Assembly (NCBI GenBank): GCA_012295275.1
Contig: CM022672.1
Location: forward strand, 30,027,059-30,079,558
Source of the DNA: Chrysomallon squamiferum
Taxonomy: Eukaryota > Mollusca > Gastropoda > Neomphalida > Peltospiridae
Length of the DNA stretch: 52,500 nucleotides
Direction of reading: 5' to 3'
Shown here: positions 25,407 through 37,834 of the stretch, piece after piece
How positions within the stretch are numbered: the first letter of the stretch is position 1
Layout: each line of letters begins with the position of its first letter
Notes under the pieces: model-generated
The model's database searches: none
What the model saw: the letters and a program-made list of their open reading frames with translations, nothing else
Told to the model about the DNA's origin: nothing
Program-made: the position numbers and the translations under genes

Positions 25407-26700
25407 CTATTTATTACAGCAGTTCAAACTTGAGTGACATCTTGAATTGGACAAAAAATAGTTCTTGAAATATTTACATTCTATTTGTAACCTATTTGTC
25501 TCCACACAGTTGCATTTTACAAACCCAATAATAGCCGTCTCTGGGGACACACTTCAGAATGGTTCCTGTAAAATTTGCCTTTCAGAATTCCGGATGGGTA
25601 AGCTATGGTTTACTGTCCATGATCATCAACCTCTACAATCACTTCCAGGCTGAAACAGGCACTGCGACGTTGTCTCCTTCTTCAACACAACACAACTACG
25701 TTTGATCATCCGCTCATCTTGCTGAAACTGAGCGTCTCGGGTGAGATAACAAACTGTAAAATTTACATTAAATTTATAAAACATTTGGATTTATCTGACT
25801 GGAGTCTGCCAAGCGAAGATGATGTCAGTCCAGCACACGCCTGCATCCCAAAGAGAGCTGAACACGGTGATTGCTTGATGCAGCACTGTAGCTTCAGTTC
25901 TTCCTGAATTGAACAAATTTGATGCCTACATTCCAGTCCCTGGTATCGTTCTCGCTCATCCAGGCTACTATCATGTCTTTAATGTCTGAGTTTGCCCGCT
26001 CTACAGAGCCATGGATTTGGGAGTGTCTTGGTTTCCCGTGCTGAATAACCAACTCAGTGCACAATTCTTTCAGTTCCTTACTATAACAGCTGCAAACTCG
26101 GATCCGTTCTCATGCTTCGAAGTAAGTGGCATGAAAATACAGAACCTGGTCAAATGGTCCTGGCAAACCATGATCCACTTGTACTTTTCAATGGTTGAGG
26201 ACTACATGTCTACAAGATCCAATTGGGCACGTGATGAAAACTCCTTGGTCAGAACAGGTTCGACTATCACTCCTTCGGTTGTTAGCCATTTCTTTTGACA
26301 GTCCATGCATAGCGACTGGAACAATTCGATAGATTCACGAGTCAAATTCACATATTTTTTCGATAGTTCTTTCAGCATCTGATCTCGTTCACTGTGACCT
26401 GTTGAAATGTGTGCACGCTTGATGACGTCAAAGGTTTCTTCAAAGGAAACCCTAATACAGAGGTATATCGTCATCTGTTTGGCTCTTCTTGTCCAGTTTC
26501 TTCACGTCTCCACACTGATGAATTTCAAACGTGTACATGAGGTATTACTCGCGGTGGGTTTTGTTCCTGGGGTCAACAGAGATCTTCTTTAGCTGGTCCA
26601 TAATCAAGAAGTATTCTTCCTTTGGAATGTTCACTTTCTTGCACGCTTCATACTCCTTAAACAGTTCTCTCTGAAATCCATCTTCTACAGGAACCACCAT
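25407..26700 (-). pseudogene. Integrase remnant 3, nearly full length (KRBA2/SCAND3-type)
   Basis: This is the longest integrase copy. From the ATG at 26700: MVVPVEDGFQRELFKEYEAC, then DQLKKISVDPRNKTHRE and a stop, KLDKKSQTDDDIPLY and a stop, then the zinc-binding HISTGHSERDQMLKELSKKY and SLCMDCQKKW. This is an intact H-H-C-C set, which remnants 2 and 4 lack. The core follows: LTKEFSSRAQLDLVDM, the deleted stretch before DNGSEF-like sequence (mutated here), and SVERANSDIKD-like sequence near 26000. The C-terminal cysteine-rich tail lies near 25410-25520, ending at TAG 25407. Multiple stops make it non-functional. Confidence 0.85.
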
Positions 26701-26999
26701 AGTGGACACATATGTGAATGTGAGCAGGAACTACTGTATTATATACGACCTATCAACACTGACCAATGAAGCCAGTGCCCAAAACTAATGAAACGTGTTT
26801 TGTAAGGATTAGACATGTCCTTGACATCTGAATAAGTAAACTATAGACTCTCCGTATTAAAATCTTTGGTCTTTGATGTAACAATAACACTTCCGCTAAT
26901 CCCTCCCATCTAATTGATTTTTGATGTAAGAATAACACAACAGTTAGGCAACATCTGTTCTGAAGAAGAGTGAAAATAATGTCTTTAAATTACATTTCT

Positions 27000-27720
27000 C
27001 AATTGTCAGTTTGACATATATGTAAGTAGTGTGCTGTTTTATGGTAGTGGGATATGGGTGTTATTGAGAAAATTCACTTAGATTTTTGTAAAAATTGTAT
27101 TTTATTTTATGGAAAAATAATTGGGTAACCTTTTTTAGGAAAACTTTGTATGAATTGGGACTGGGATACATATGCACACAGCAGAACCGGCTTAATGAAT
27201 AAAGAAAACAAATATTTATGCGTAATTAAGCAATGAATATATGACAAAGCACGGCAGGATCTTTCAGTTCAGCTAAATACATCTGTGAAATGTGACAATT
27301 TATATAAATACATTACAGATGGTGTAACAGTTCAGTTTTATTTAGTTATATCTACACCAATGATATATAAATGATACTTAACAAAAGTGAGGCTATCTGC
27401 ACATCAGCTGGCAATTTAGACTGGGAGACAAAGGAATACTGAGAGAGCAGAAAGAATATGTATATTATGTAACAGTGATTGAAGATGAGATTGAAAATAA
27501 GAAATCACTGTGTAATTTGGGAAAATATTTGTTTAAAGCATTTCAGTGTTAAAAAGTTTTGATTAGTTAGGTATAATTTATATGGTGTATTATTTGTATT
27601 CTCCAAAGGTTTTTTCCCATTTTATAATTCTGTCATTATTTGTACTTGTTGCATTTTTTATTATTGACATTGTACATCAATAAGCCATGAAGCTTACGAT
27701 AATACAGAATTGAATTGAAC
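27000..27720 (+). pseudogene. LINE ORF2 3' remnant nested in the Ginger-like element
   Basis: Plus-strand translation with stops gives AVLWYSGIWVLL near 27035, LTKVRLSAHQLAI near 27380, and RNTERAERICILCNS near 27435. This is the known C-terminal end of many invertebrate LINE ORF2 proteins (FRLSxHxLAIE, then CxxC). It ends with an AGAATTGAATTGAA tail near 27705, typical of such elements. It belongs to a different LINE lineage from the other fragments here and is badly decayed. Confidence 0.7.
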
Positions 27721-27952
27721 CACTAATCCCTAAAATGAACAGATATGTAAACAAAGCTTTAAACCCATTTGACTCATTGTCTGAATTACTATAAGGCATA
27801 ATATCAAACAACACCAAATTCCAGTCATTTGGCCTAATTCCTGGACATTTTAGTCATTAGGCCTAATTCCTGGACATTTTAGTGATTAGGCCAAACGCCT
27901 GATGGTCATGGGCGTTAGGCTAAATGCCTATTTTGATATATTGACTATAACA

Positions 27953-28461
27953 CATATACCTATATATATATACGTATGTATGTATGTGTGTATGTATGTA
28001 AACACACACAAGGCCGTAACTCTATTGACGCAGATGAGGCAAATACCTCATTTCGAAATTGATCTTTTTTTCCTTGAATACAAACATTTTCTTTAAAAAG
28101 TATTAATTTAAATCTCTATTCCGATAGAACGATATCCACTGAATGAATTCGTTTATGTCTTCAGTTACCTTCCGATCAAAAACATAACTTACTTCAAAGA
28201 CATCAGACACAAAACAGACTTATCGAACACCTGATGATTTGAGGCACACAGTATCCTAATCACACGTTTTAATCTTAGCCCGGTTCTTTCCCTGACATAA
28301 TAATGATTATTAAATTTGTTCTCAATGTAATAGACAGAGCATTAAAACAAAAATGTGTACGTGGGTGTGTGTTTATCAATAAATAAATAAAACAAAACAA
28401 AACAAATCAAAAAAATAAAATAAAATTAAATTAAATAAATAAATGTAACAATAATAATAAC

Positions 28462-28552
<91 letters not shown>

Positions 28553-29086
28553 TAATAATAAATATTAAAAAATAACATAAAAAATGAAATGAAATAAAAT
28601 AAAATAAAATATTTCATTATAATGAACTGTCGCTGGATCAGTACTGTTGTATTTTCCACTCACAAGTTTATCAAAAGCTGTCTGTTTGTATCTAAGTATG
28701 TCCTGTCCACACTTCCACTCACCCTGTATATACTTTATTAAATAACAGTTAACTCTAAAATTAACTATTCCATGCCGACTTGTTCCCTGTAATTTTATGA
28801 ATACGTTAACTGTTCACCGAGTCATTCAGAAATAGACATTTATGACGTGCAGTTTGAACCTCGTCAATTATTTAATAATAACAAAAATTACTTTTAGTCA
28901 AATTAAGACACATTTATATATTGTCTAAAAAGGGTCAATATGAGATATCTCCCTTACATTCGGATAAAATGAATTTTGTATCAGACACAAATTAACAAAC
29001 AAATGTTTCAAATAATAAGAAAAAGAGACTCAAAAATAACAAAATGATATAATTCATGATAATACGAACAAACTTATAAACAAATA
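27953..29086. repeat. AT-rich DNA with long (ATT)n
   Basis: Contains TATG-type repeats near 27975, a piece of module end (ATTGACGCAGATGAGGCAAA near 28023), a run of ATT at 28462..28551 (about 90 bases) and tRNA-unit flank fragments (TACTTTATTAAATAACAGTT near 28731). No gene is seen. Confidence 0.5.
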
Positions 29087-29116
29087 CTCCCCAGCTGGGA
29101 ATTGAACCCCGCTCTT
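29087..29116 (-). pseudogene. tRNA-Asp 3' fragment
   Basis: CTCCCCAGCTGGGAATTGAA followed by CCCCGCTC is the reverse complement of the T arm and 3' acceptor strand of tRNA-Asp with substitutions. The remainder is absent. Confidence 0.55.
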
Positions 29117-29186
29117 GATATAATCAACAGTTGTACTTGAATAATTATAACATTTAAACAATACATAACAACAATAAAAAAATATG

Positions 29187-29224
<38 letters not shown>

Positions 29225-29279
29225 TACTTATTTCCTCAGAACATTCACATATATTAATTGTATTTTATAGTAAAAAAAA

Positions 29280-30860
29280 TAAAATAATTAAATAAATATT
29301 TTATCCAATTTTATGATAGAGCGATATTGATAACTTGTAGTTTGCTAAAGGATATTTGAAAATAAGTATGTCATCTTTTAATTCTAGAAAAACATTATTC
29401 TTAATGTATATGTTAATAACAGTTGAAAGTTTGTTTTGAATATGATACTGATTAACAATGATTTCAACGCATTGACACACATAATGTATTATATTAATGT
29501 TTGTTCCTTTCATCTGAGCTATCACAGGCCTCTTGAACACTGATATTCTATAAATTGATAGACATATATTGATAAATTCCACTGAACACTTGTTGTTTTA
29601 ATTGCAAATCAAAAGAAAAACAGGTTTTCTTAATATTTGTATACATATTTCATCAAAGATGAGATTTTGCTATACCTATATAATTTCCACTATGTATATA
29701 TTACATGATGAACTGTTCATAAATCTAAGTCTATAAATTCAGTAAATTTATCACTGTAGTGTATCCATTTCCAAACTGGTCTCCAGAATATATTAAAAGC
29801 AAGCTCAGCCATTTTTCTTCACAAGTAAGTGATTTAAAACATTTTGAAATTAAATCAGAAAAAATTATTTTAACTGTAAATTTACTGACATTTATCTTTT
29901 GATTATTATGAAATAATCATAAATCTTTATTAGGTGTTAATCTTTTAACATTACTATTAACAGAACTTTTCTCTTCATCTGGAAGTGATTTTAGAATAAC
30001 ATTGTATGCTATATAACTTTGATTTTTGCGGGTAATTCCGGAGATTTTTCGTGAATAATTTCAACTATGGCTGTAAAAGGGACAAAATCTGATATTACTT
30101 CATATGCAAAATCAGCCGCTTTGATTGTTCTTGAATAAAACAGTTAAATAGTAATAATTTACTTTTATATTTAACGAATGGATTCTCAAAAAGTGGTTGA
30201 GACAATAATTCATCTGTATCAAGTGGGAAATTACGTTCTCCATTATTAACATTGTCCCAAGCTGACAACTTTTCAGCATAAAAAGAGTTCATTACTTTTA
30301 AGGCTCTTTACTGTAAATGATCTTTAAAATGTCATAATCTAAATTCATATTCATATATTTTCCTAGAAATTCTGACATTGTATATTTCCAAATATTTTTA
30401 ATATGTAAAGGCATTTTTCTTTAATGAAATATCTTCAATATTTAGCCCACCCGACATTTTACTTCGAATTATTGTTGAATATTTCATTAAAAGTGTTTTT
30501 CCTTCACGTATAAATTTACTAAATAACTTGTGAATTTCATTTTCTACCCATTTTGGTACATTTATTGTGCTAATGATATACCACAGTCTAGATGTTAATA
30601 AAGTATTCCATACTTCAGCTTTTCTGCGTGAAGTAACTTTCCTTTGACTCCATAAATTAATTAAATTACAAATTGTATCTGATTTATTTTTCCAATTCAA
30701 CCTTTCACATAACGACTTATTTGGTCCTAAATATAGACCTAGAATTTTAACACAGTCTTTATTTATCGATATCGGAATGTTAAAAGATAAGTTTTCTTTC
30801 ATGGTCTTACCAAAATAAAGTACTTCTGACTTATCAACATTTACTTTATAAATTTTGTTT
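29280..30860 (-). pseudogene. LINE ORF2 C-terminal remnant
   Basis: Minus-strand reading: VNVDKSEVLYFGKT near 30830, INKDCVKILGLYLGPNKSLC, KAEVWNTLLTSRLWYIISTI, MSGGLNIEDISLKKNAF near 30420, then FAFNIFWRPVW-like sequence near 29790 and EFINICLSIYRISVFKRPVI near 29560. These are the segments that follow the RT domain in L1/Tx1-like ORF2. The CxxC zinc segment that survives in the 45.5-kb copy is deleted here. Frameshifts break it into short frames. The upstream boundary lies at an A-rich junction shared with the 46.7-kb copy, so both derive from one truncated insertion. Confidence 0.85.
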
Positions 30861-30869
30861 TTTTAATAC

Positions 30870-31525
30870 TTAAAATAAACATTTTCATAAATACAACTTC
30901 TTATAATAACCATAAACTTTATTTGAACATAATATCACAGGATTTGGCCAGGTGTAACTATGAGGTAGTGTCCGTCGAATGTCACTTGAATTTGAGAGTA
31001 AAACGTGTATTAATTCACTGAAATCTTTGCATGTTCAATACGAAAATTTAATTTTCTCTCAAAATACAATCACATTTATAATTCTATCCTCAACAAAGTT
31101 TAACAGATATGTTATTTTGGTCCAAGCAAAAAACTAAAAATAATAATAATAAAAAAAATCCTTCGTAGACGTGTGTGACCGTCGAAAGTTTGGTAACAAA
31201 AAGATTTAACTTAATACGAGATATTCTACAGCTCTTTACACACTGATTTAATTAATGTTTGATTTTTAGAATTATTTAATTTTTTTTTAATATAAAGTAA
31301 TCACCATTTTGTTATATTTGCCTGTGTTTAACACTCAGTAGCCGCCATGTTTTTTTTCGTGCTGGGGGTCGATAAACTTTCGTTAATTCCTTCATTCTAG
31401 TATGAGTTACTTCCCTTTAACTTAGCGACTTTACGTAATATATATGTATATATATAATATATTGCATTATATTTACAAATTGGTATTAAAATGGTAATTA
31501 AGAAGAAAATAATGATGATAATAAT

Positions 31526-31560
<35 letters not shown>

Positions 31561-31766
31561 CATCAATAACAATAATACTACTACTAATAATAATGGCATA
31601 ATTCTGCACATTATTTATTTTAATATATATTATGTTTAATTATGTAATTCATATTTAAAAGTCAACACGCCGTTGACTCAGTAACATACCTAACAAAATA
31701 AAACAAATGTGTGTAGGTGCGTGAATGTTTGTGCTATAAAATAATAATGATAAAGTAACACTTATT
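30870..31766. other. tRNA-unit upstream flank
   Basis: Matches 46.75-47.45 kb (TCACAGGATTTGGCCAGGTG near 30937; GTGTGTGACCGTCGAAAGTT near 31170). It also has the TTCCTTCATTCTAGTATGAG block near 31387 and (AAT)n-like repeats 31517..31555. No coding sequence is seen. Confidence 0.55.
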
Positions 31767-31864
31767 CTCCCCGGCGGGGAATCGAACCCCGGTCTCCCGC
31801 GTGACAGGCGGGGATACTTTCTTTCTTTTCTATTTTTTTATACTCCCCACTATAGTACACAAGA
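31767..31864 (-). pseudogene. tRNA-Asp gene interrupted by a T-rich insert
   Basis: The 3' part (31767..31817) is normal except for one T-arm change. The 5' part (31840..31864) is degenerate. Between them is a 22-base T/C-rich insert flanked by ATAC direct repeats (31814..31817 and 31840..31843), the hallmark of a target-site duplication. On the tRNA strand the insert is an A-rich tail, so it looks like an extremely short retroposon end. It lies at the same site as the break at 52105. Confidence 0.75.
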
Positions 31865-32831
31865 TGTTACAATCAAATGCTGAAATTTAATGTCACATTA
31901 CTGTTGTTTTTTTCACTACTATTTCACTTATGTTAATTGATAATTATATCGTTTTTGTTTATATTCTACTGGACAGACATTACACTGACTACTTACTGAA
32001 TAATCTGAAAATTTAAAACTGATACTTTAAATCTCGTAATCACGAAACAGTAAACGATCTTGAATATTTCGACTGTCTATTACGTTTAATTAGGTGACCT
32101 TCATATAAATGAAACATGCTGTTGGCCGGTACTCAGTAATACACATTTGAAAAAATAATCTTAATGTGTTTGTGTGTGTCAGTGCCGGATTAACCTAGCA
32201 GAAACAGAAGCAAATGCTACGAGGCTTGCATTATCGAAGGCCCGGCACTAAATTTTTGCAACCTGTATGGTGAAATTTCACATAACAAGAAATCTACTCA
32301 AATATCTCGTTCGAATCTATTTTATTGCATTGCATGCTTTCGGGTTTAACTGTTGGAAGTTTCACAATTCTCTAAGCAGATATTAATTTCTGTTTATCAC
32401 AAGCAAACATATTAGTTCATGACAGTGTTATTTTTTTTCTTCTAAATTTAGATCTCCTTTGTAAAATAATTATGCTATAGGCCTTAGTAATTAAAATACT
32501 GCGCTTACAATTAAACTAACTATTCGACGAAGGCCGTGCTCTGTGGGGGAAAAGATGACGTCAACAATTGACTGACGTCATTCACGGATGCAGCTTTATT
32601 AGATGCGGTCGCAGTTTCTGTTTCGTCTCAAAAAGATAAGTAAATAAATTAATTAATTGATTGATTAAGTAATAATAGAAAATATTATATTTGAAACGCC
32701 ATTGAATATTACGTCTAGAAAAATTAGAAAAAGTTATCTCCATTACAATATCCCATAAAATTAATATTAAGACAAAAACAACCAATGTATTCTATAATAA
32801 AAATTTTGAAACAAAATAATGAAAATGTTTC
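31865..32831. other. tRNA-unit flank
   Basis: Corresponds to 12.5-13.4 kb. Contains TTGTGTGTGTCAGTGCCGGA near 32170, TTCACAATTCTCTAAGCAGA near 32361 and the paired TGACGTCA-type sites near 32556 and 32573. No gene is seen. Confidence 0.5.
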
Positions 32832-32903
32832 CTCCCCGGCGGGGAATTGAACCCCGGTCTCCCGCGTGACAGGCGGGGATACTCACCACTATACTACCGA
32901 GGA
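32832..32903 (-). tRNA. tRNA-Asp(GUC)
   Basis: 72 nt. Acceptor TCCTCGG pairs with CCGGGGA, leaving discriminator G. The D arm carries AGTATAGTGGTGAGTAT. The anticodon loop is CTGTCAC with GTC. The T arm is CCGGGGTTCAATTCCCCG-like with the B-box GGTTCAATTCC. An AAAA on the plus strand at 32822..32825 gives a T4 pol III terminator 6 nt after the gene. It is identical to the copies at 47474, 49492 and 50906. Confidence 0.93.
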
Positions 32904-34132
32904 CGTTAGAACAAACTTTGAAATTTAATAACACATTACTTTCATGTTTCAAAAACTATTTTTGATGATATTAAAATTTATATTAAATTTTGTTTACATT
33001 CTTAATGCCACATCTATTGCTACACTACTTACCTGCTTTTAAAAATTTCAATCGCGCGCCAGTAGTTGATTTCTTAATTTTTGTTTGTTGTTTTTACTTT
33101 TAGGGCTTTTTGATGCTTGTTTTTGTTTTCGGTTTCTAGGGGATTGTTGTTGCTTTTTCCGTGATTATTATTATTATTATTATACGCTAGAAGATCATAA
33201 AATACCATTGTTTGTTACATTATCAAGTTCTGCAATGGCTGACATTCCCTCTTTACTATTAAAAATGGGCAGATAACAATTATCCAGCTTGTAAAGCATT
33301 TTATTTATTTTAATCGTATTCTGAGTAACAAAAACAACTAAACGTTTTTTCAGCTTGGACTTCAAAGTTTTCAATGTACGCAGTTTCCTAATGACATAGT
33401 TATAAACGCTTTACACCGTGTTATAAATACAATTTGAATTTTTATATATAAAGTAATGACTATATTTTTGTATTTACCTGTGGTTTAACTCTCAGTTGCC
33501 GATATGTTGTTGTTTTTTTCGTGCTGGAAGGGTCGATAAACATTCGTTAATTCCTTCATTCTAGTATGAGTTACTTCCCTTAAACTTAGCGACTTTACTT
33601 GAATTTTTTTTTTTTTTTTTTTTCACATATCTGTTAAAATAATAATAATTATAATTACAATAATAATAATAAACAGTTTTACACATTATTTACTGTAATT
33701 TACACACATATATATGTCTTATTGCGTAATTCATATTTAAATAACAACACGCTGTTGACTCAGTAACACACCTCACAAAATAAAACAAATGTGTGTAGAT
33801 ACGTGTATGTTTGTGTGCGTTTGTGTGTGTATATATAATACATATGTGATCGCGCGTGTGTGTGTTTCAATGTGTGTGTATGTGTGTGTGTGTGTGTATG
33901 TGTGTGATTGTACTTAGCAAGTTAACATGTAACTCACCTTTTCTTTTACATTTCCTTTCTGACGTTTAGTAATTACACAGCAAACCTCACTGAACATTAA
34001 CTCTAGAACAGTTAGTAAGAGTTACTCCTTTATCTCATAAAATTAATATTTATAAAAACAAAATTAAACAAATAAATATATTAAATAATAAAAAGAATAT
34101 ACAGTAATCATAAAAATAAAAAAAAATAAATA
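32904..34132. other. tRNA-Asp unit flank
   Basis: Same landmarks as 13.49-14.75 kb: a short (ATT) tract at 33165..33183, the GATCATAAAATACCATTGTT segment, a T21 run near 33605, TG repeats at 33850..33905 and GACGTTTAGTAATTACACAG near 33961. Confidence 0.6.
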
Positions 34133-34204
34133 CTCCCCGGCAGGGAATTGAACCAAGGTCTCCCGAGTGACAGGCGGGGATGCTCACGACCATACTACCC
34201 AGGA
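34133..34204 (-). pseudogene. tRNA-Asp pseudogene joined to integrase remnant 4
   Basis: Shares the CCTTGG T-stem change, the altered acceptor and CACTCGG anticodon stem with 14746..14817, and has extra changes in the D arm (GCTCACGACC on the plus strand). Non-functional. It shows that the tRNA-integrase junction was duplicated as a unit. Confidence 0.8.
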
Positions 34205-35110
34205 TGTTATACCTAACTTTGGTCAAGAAACGCCAAACAGATGACGATATACCTCTGTACTACGTTTCCATTGACACAACTTTTGAGATAATCAAGCGCG
34301 CACACATCTCAATAGGCCAGAAAGAACTATCGAAAAAATATGTGAATTTGACACGTGAATCTATCGAATTGTTCATGTCGCTATGCATGGACTGTCAACA
34401 GAAATGGCTAAAAACGAAAGTAGTGGTCGTCCAACCTGTTCTGACCAAGCAGTTTTCATCACGTGGCCAAGTGGATTTTGTAGACATGCACTCCTTACCC
34501 ATTGAAAAGGACAAGTGGATCATGGTTTACCGGGACCTTTTGACCAGGTTCTGTATTCTCAGGCCTCTTACTTCGAAGCATGACAACGGATCCGAGTTTA
34601 CAGCTGTTTTAGTAAGGAACTGATGGAATTTTGCACCGAGTTGGATATTCTGTACGGGAAACCAAGACATCCCCAAATTCTTGGCTCTGTAGAGCGGGCA
34701 AACTAAGACATTAAAGACTTGACAGTAGCCTGGATGAGCGAGAACGATACAATGGACTGGAGTCTAGCTATCAAATTTCTTCAATTCAGGAAGAACTGAA
34801 GCTACAAACTGAAGTTGTGTTGTGTTGAAGAAGGAGACAACGTCGCTGTGCCTGTTTCAGCCTGGGAGTGATCGCAGAGGTTGACGATCATGGACAGAAT
34901 ACCATAGCTTACCCATCCGGAATTCTGAAAGCCAAATATTACAGGAACCAGTTTGATGTGTGTCCCCAGAGAGAGCTATTATTGGATGACGTCTTCTAGA
35001 GCAACAATGTCAAATGAGTCACCCGCAGGAGGAAAAGGGTTACTGAAATGCAACTGTGACAAAAAGGTGTCAAACAAAACGTTGTAATGACTAGTTTGAA
35101 ATATATATAA
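34205..35110 (+). pseudogene. Integrase remnant 4 (KRBA2/SCAND3-type), longest C-terminus on this strand
   Basis: Close duplicate of remnant 2. It has IKRAHISIGQ and SLCMDCQQKW (zinc region), GQVDFVDMHSLPIEKDKW, RPLTSKHDNGSEFTAVLVRN, then a frameshift and GSVERAN. It keeps more of the tail than remnant 2: GILKAKYYRNQFDV, then CPQRELLLDDV and KGLLKCNCDKK near 35034-35060, the start of the cysteine-rich C-terminus. The same internal deletion between RPLTSK and DNGSEF is present. Confidence 0.85.
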
Positions 35111-35159
35111 ATATATATATATATATCTTGCTTTGAGATCAAGCCAGCAGACAGCTTCT

Positions 35160-35277
35160 GACGCAATCTTACAACTGAGTGTTATTAGTGTTTATCAACA
35201 TGAATTAAACTACAAAGAACATTAAAGATATAAATTTTTCTAAATGTGACAATTTGTCCTTTTTCCTATTAGTGATG

Positions 35278-35364
<87 letters not shown>

Positions 35365-35676
35365 TGTAAATATAACTGAAACTGTTAAATTTATTTAAAT
35401 AATAATTCGGAATGCACTTAAATAATCTTGCACACTCGAACATTCTAAAATTAGGTATAAAAAACACTAATGAACAAGTAGTTTGTCTGCGAGAATGTGC
35501 AAAAGAGAGAAACGTACAAAGAGATATAGAACAGGAAGAAAGGTAGATGGTGAAAAACTGACAACAGTTGAAATGTTATCGTTAACAGGTGTGGCAACTT
35601 GAATAGTTCTCCTCTGACTGGGTGTAAAACGAGTGAAATATCTGACTCCCTTCCAAATGAAGAAATAAAAATATTA

Positions 35677-35707
<31 letters not shown>

Positions 35708-35910
35708 ATAGTATAATAATATAATATAATATAATATATAAGTATGTACTGTTAAACGTAACAGTAAGTATCGGGCGAGACAAAGCATAAAATATCTCAA
35801 GTACGTCGTGTGTGTGTTAGTGTGTGTTTGTATTGTATTGAATGTGAGTATCAGGTCACATCGACCTGAGCGCTTAAGTCGGTGCACACTTAGTGTATAT
35901 AGATCTAAAC
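35160..35910 (-). repeat. Flank module, copy 6, truncated
   Basis: Reverse orientation with (CT)n at 35281..35360. It runs to GTATATAGATCTAAACGAAA and there joins directly to ATGTTTTATTTTCAAGGCGA. About 340 bases present in the 16.4-16.77-kb counterpart are missing, with AAAC/AACAAA microhomology at the join. Confidence 0.75.
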
Positions 35911-35914
35911 GAAA

Positions 35915-36371
35915 CAAATGTTTTATTTTCAAGGCGATGTTTTCTTGCGCGCTTATGTCGTCCCACCTAGTATCAGTTCACCTTGCAGCTCTGAATATTA
36001 TTTATTCTGTTTTAAATACCGTAAAGTACACACACAAACATACACGTGAACATAAACACTGCACACCATTCTTTACTAAATAGAATAATAGGTTTGTGTA
36101 GTGTTAACTCATTTTGCTGTACATGTATATACAAGTACAAGTAGGCACAAAAGTTCTCTTTCTTTTTTCTTTTTTTTCTTTTTCTTGTTGTTGTTGTTTT
36201 GTTGGTTATTACAAAACATGACAGCATTCATGTGGTTTCCATTGTCTGCTGAGTTGTTTACTGTGAAAATTTTAACGGGAAAAACTCTGTTCTTGGCAAT
36301 TAACAATTTCGAGGAATTTCCTGTGACACGATTAGTCAGAACAGTAACCAAAGAAATAGCAAAAAAAAAAA

Positions 36372-36402
<31 letters not shown>

Positions 36403-36962
36403 CATTAATTTTATTTTTAAAGTACATAAATAAACAAGTAAATAATAAAACAAATAAATAAAAATTATAATAATAAATAACTGCTACCACTATTTCTATT
36501 AATAATAATTACAATAATAAGAATAATAATAGTGTTAATAACAACAACAATAACAATAATAATAATAATAATAATAAAAAGTTTAACCAGTTGGCTGTGT
36601 AATTTGTTTTAACTGATCTGTTATTGAACGTGACAGCATTCATATCATGATTACGTCATGTACTATGTAAAGGAAAGCTGGAAAAACCCAATTCTTGGAA
36701 ATTAAAAGTTTCGGGGAAATTTCAGTTAACGGCCTTAAGGAAACACCACTGATCATAATAATCACCTCAGAAATAAAGAAAGAAAGAAAGAAAGAAAATT
36801 ACTACTACTACTACTACTGCTACTACTGCTACGTCTACTGCTGCTAGTACCGACATTACTACTGCCATTATTACTATTACTACTATACTAATAATAATAA
36901 TAATACTTAGAAGAAGCAGAACAACAACAGCAACAATAACCATTACAATAATAATAATGCAT

Positions 36963-37011
<49 letters not shown>

Positions 37012-37400
37012 TAATAATAATTATAATAATATTGTTGGAAAAGATAAAAGCATTTTTGAACTGAATCAATGCTTATGAAAAAACAAAAGAAAGAAAGAAA
37101 AAGAAAAAAAAGATAGTTACATTATTTACTGTACTGTTAATCCTCCATATATATTTTGTAACTTTATTTTTTCCAATGATTATAATTCTAATATACTAAA
37201 TATAATTAGCGATTATTGCTTGCAATGTTATATATTTAAAAAAAAAACCAAGATGATGCAAACAATATTTATTTAGTGCCAAGTAAATATAACTGTTTAT
37301 AGCGAATTAACCAAATTTGTTTCATGAAAAATCAAAGATTTATTTTAAGGCTAAAACGAAATCCTATGAAATTCATTGTTTTCAAAAGTAATAAAAACGT
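35915..37400. repeat. Interspersed repeat block, third copy, and LRAT E 3' flank
   Basis: Same order as 16.77-18.2 kb: CCTAGTATCAGTTCACCTTG near 35966, two ACGTGACA elements near 36217 and 36629, (AAT)n tracts at 36373..36396 and 36967..37010, then LRAT downstream sequence. Confidence 0.65.
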
Positions 37401-37452
37401 GTAGTTTAGTCTTTCTTCTTTATTATAGTTCTCGAACTGGAATTAGGAAACA

Positions 37453-37803
37453 TCATTCCGACTGTTCTTTCCTTTTCTTCTCTTTTCTTTTTCGAAACCA
37501 GTAGATTAAACCAACAACAACACCAACACAAGCCAGGACACTTAAACCCACAAAGGCACAAGTTGCAACAGTTTTCACCTGAAAACATTGAAAATATTAT
37601 AAATAAAATATAATGAAACGAAATAAATAAGTAAGTAAGTAAATAAGCAAATAAATAAAATATAATGAAATGAAATAAATAAGTAAATAAGTAAATAAAT
37701 AAATAAAATATAATGAAATGAAATAAATAAGTAAGTAAGTAAATAAGTAAATAAATAAATAAAATATAATGAAATGAAATAAATAAGTAAGTAAGTAAAT
37801 AAG

Positions 37804-37834
<31 letters not shown>

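Larger units (their letters stand above)
25339..27952 (-). mobile_element. Ginger-like DNA transposon with integrase gene and inverted terminal repeats
   Basis: The left end (25339..25400: GCCTAAAACCGTCAGGCGTT, TTTGGCCTAATGACTAAAAT, CCAGGAATTAGG) is the inverted complement of the right end (27823..27952). The right end additionally holds a tandem 31-base repeat of the CCTAATTCCTGGACATTTTA unit. The right terminus reads 5'-TGTTATAGTCAA inward, and Ginger elements are known for TGT ends and integrase-type transposases. The left copy is shorter at its tip than the right. An integrase pseudogene runs from 25407, seven bases inside the left repeat, to 26700. A LINE fragment occupies 27.0-27.7 kb. 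Target-site duplication is not resolved. Confidence 0.65.
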
